Assembly: GCA_964559275.1 (NCBI GenBank)
Contig: CAZLGC010000028.1
Span: 1 to 14,192, forward strand
Reading direction: 5' to 3'
DNA from: CAZLGC01 sp964559275
GTDB lineage: Bacteria; Patescibacteriota; CALEFQ01
DNA: 14,192 nucleotides
Made by a program: the position numbers and the translations under genes. Below are positions 13,278 through 14,192 of this stretch, piece after piece (positions within the stretch are counted from its first letter, which is position 1; every line of letters starts with the position of its first letter). Below the pieces are notes generated by a model. The model was given only the letters and a program-made list of their open reading frames with translations, was not told the origin of the DNA and did not search any database.

Positions 13278-14192
13278 CTATTCGTCGGTTTCGATTTCCT
13301 CGTGCACTTTTCCTTTACGCATACTGATTATTTCTCTCACATAATTGCGGTCCTTACCAGTATATAAACGCAAGGCGAATACTAGTCCAGCAAATGCCAG
13401 TAGACTAACCGGCGTTGCGACCCAGATATTCCACTGGCCTAAATAGTACGCAATCAACCCTGTCACGGCTATAACAACGACCAGGCGGAGTGCTTTTTTG
13501 ATGTTAGCTCCCGTGAAGACAGGATATAGTTTTTGGTTCAAATACATAAACGAGATCAAGCCGAGAGTGAATTCTGTGATAATGGTCGCAATTGCAGCGC
13601 CAGCCGCGCCATAGGTGGGAATCAGAACCAGATTGATACCGATGTTGATGGCGGCGCACACCCCGGCAGCGATCGTGGTGACATGCTGTTTGTTGGAAGC
13701 ATTGAGCAATGTTCCGACCAAGAAATTTGTAAAGACAAAAAGCAAAACAAAGGTTAGTATCTTGAATAAAGGAATAGAGGGTTCGTACTCGGCGCCGAAG
13801 AAGAGCCTGATCAGGGGCGCGCCAAGAAGGGTTAAGAAAACGATCAAGGCCACCGCCGCCAGGGTGTAGTATTTGATGAGGCGGCCAACTAGAGCGCCGA
13901 TTTTGTTCTTGTCTTCTTTGTAGAATCGAGAGATGACAGGGTAGATTGCACCTGAGACAACTGACGGAATGAACATGAACGCAAACACGAGTTCGTAAGC
14001 GGTGTTATAATACCCTACCTCGAGCGCTCCTTTCATGCTCTCTAACATGACTGTGTCAATCTTGAAATAAATAGCGATGAAAATGTTTGTGATAGCAAAT
14101 AGAACGCTTTGCTTGAGAGCTACTTTGAGAAATGCTTTATCAAATTGCAGCCGGAGTTTTACGAAGTACTTCTGGCAGATCCACAGGGCTAC
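13278..14192 (-). CDS. second Wzx-type polysaccharide flippase, N-terminus beyond the window
   Basis: The minus-strand frame stays open to the window edge, giving 304 residues of a MOP-superfamily flippase; the ATG at 14048 is internal. The extra 48 residues at the edge read into 'AIYFKIDTVMLESMKGALEVGYYNTAYEL', the typical central segment of Wzx/MVF exporters in which the Asp of 'iDtvML' is conserved. Roughly eight or nine helices follow, with a 'VGTLLNASNKQ' loop and 'LIPTYGAAGAAIAT', also family-typical, and an acidic C-terminus (EEIETDE). About 150-180 N-terminal residues should lie outside. It differs clearly in sequence from the flippase at 81 and points toward the cluster, so it belongs to a neighbouring unit or to a second export route. 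Confidence 0.88.
   Translation of the reverse strand, partial: VALWICQKYFVKLRLQFDKAFLKVALKQSVLFAITNIFIAIYFKIDTVMLESMKGALEVGYYNTAYELVFAFMFIPSVVSGAIYPVISRFYKEDKNKIGALVGRLIKYYTLAAVALIVFLTLLGAPLIRLFFGAEYEPSIPLFKILTFVLLFVFTNFLVGTLLNASNKQHVTTIAAGVCAAINIGINLVLIPTYGAAGAAIATIITEFTLGLISFMYLNQKLYPVFTGANIKKALRLVVVIAVTGLIAYYLGQWNIWVATPVSLLAFAGLVFALRLYTGKDRNYVREIISMRKGKVHEEIETDE

Noticed and set aside
13278..14048. The minus-strand flippase as a complete 256-residue protein starting at 14048
   Set aside because: The same frame is open for 48 more codons to the window edge and these encode the conserved IYFKIDTV segment, so the gene is only cut by the window.
1..14192. CRISPR array, tRNA, rRNA, riboswitch or insertion sequence
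   Set aside because: No regularly spaced repeats, tRNA-like cloverleaf, terminal inverted repeats or transposase-like protein was seen; the longest non-coding stretch is only 121 bases (5857-5977).

Overview
The window is a polysaccharide (surface glycan) biosynthesis locus of about 14 kb from an uncultivated bacterium, almost certainly a metagenome scaffold because it contains two gaps of exactly 100 N. TGA is used as a normal stop. Genes are densely packed and mostly overlap, and none of the 13 start codons has a recognisable Shine-Dalgarno sequence. Short overlapping genes, missing Shine-Dalgarno sites and this gene set are compatible with a Patescibacteria/CPR-type genome, but that placement is inference only. 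No rRNA, tRNA, CRISPR array, transposase or phage gene is visible.

Layout. (1) 81-1538: a 14-helix Wzx/MVF-type polysaccharide flippase. (2) A sigma70-like promoter at 1557-1585 precedes a run of genes from 1612 to 5856: a membrane-anchored family 2 glycosyltransferase (polyprenyl-phosphate-sugar synthase type), a small two-helix protein of unknown function, a YdjM/DUF457-like membrane protein, then gmhA, a heptose-7-phosphate kinase (rfaE1/hldA) and gmhB. A strong intrinsic terminator (5867-5891) closes this unit. (3) A candidate promoter at 5893-5921 starts a second run, 5978-13250: family 9 transferase, family 9 transferase, a multi-spanning GT-C-type transferase, two family 4 transferases and a third family 9 transferase. 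Every gene in this run overlaps the next. A terminator at 13252-13277 closes it. (4) 13278-14192, minus strand: the C-terminal 304 residues of a second flippase, convergent with the rest and running off the window edge.

How the genes fit together. GmhA, the kinase and GmhB perform three consecutive steps from sedoheptulose 7-phosphate to D-glycero-beta-D-manno-heptose 1-phosphate, and family 9 transferases typically use ADP-heptose, so the locus probably builds a heptose-containing glycan. The nucleotidyltransferase (HldC/RfaE2 domain) needed to make ADP-heptose, and an HldD epimerase, are not in this window. The GT2 enzyme probably makes a polyprenyl-phosphate sugar that the GT-C enzyme could use outside the membrane, and the GT4/GT9 enzymes extend the lipid-linked chain in the cytoplasm before a flippase exports it.

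Assembly. The first gap is false: its two flanks are an identical 55-base overlap, and removing 155 bases restores one intact 324-residue kinase. The second gap is real: part of the first family 9 transferase is missing and the nominal 100 N put the two halves out of frame.
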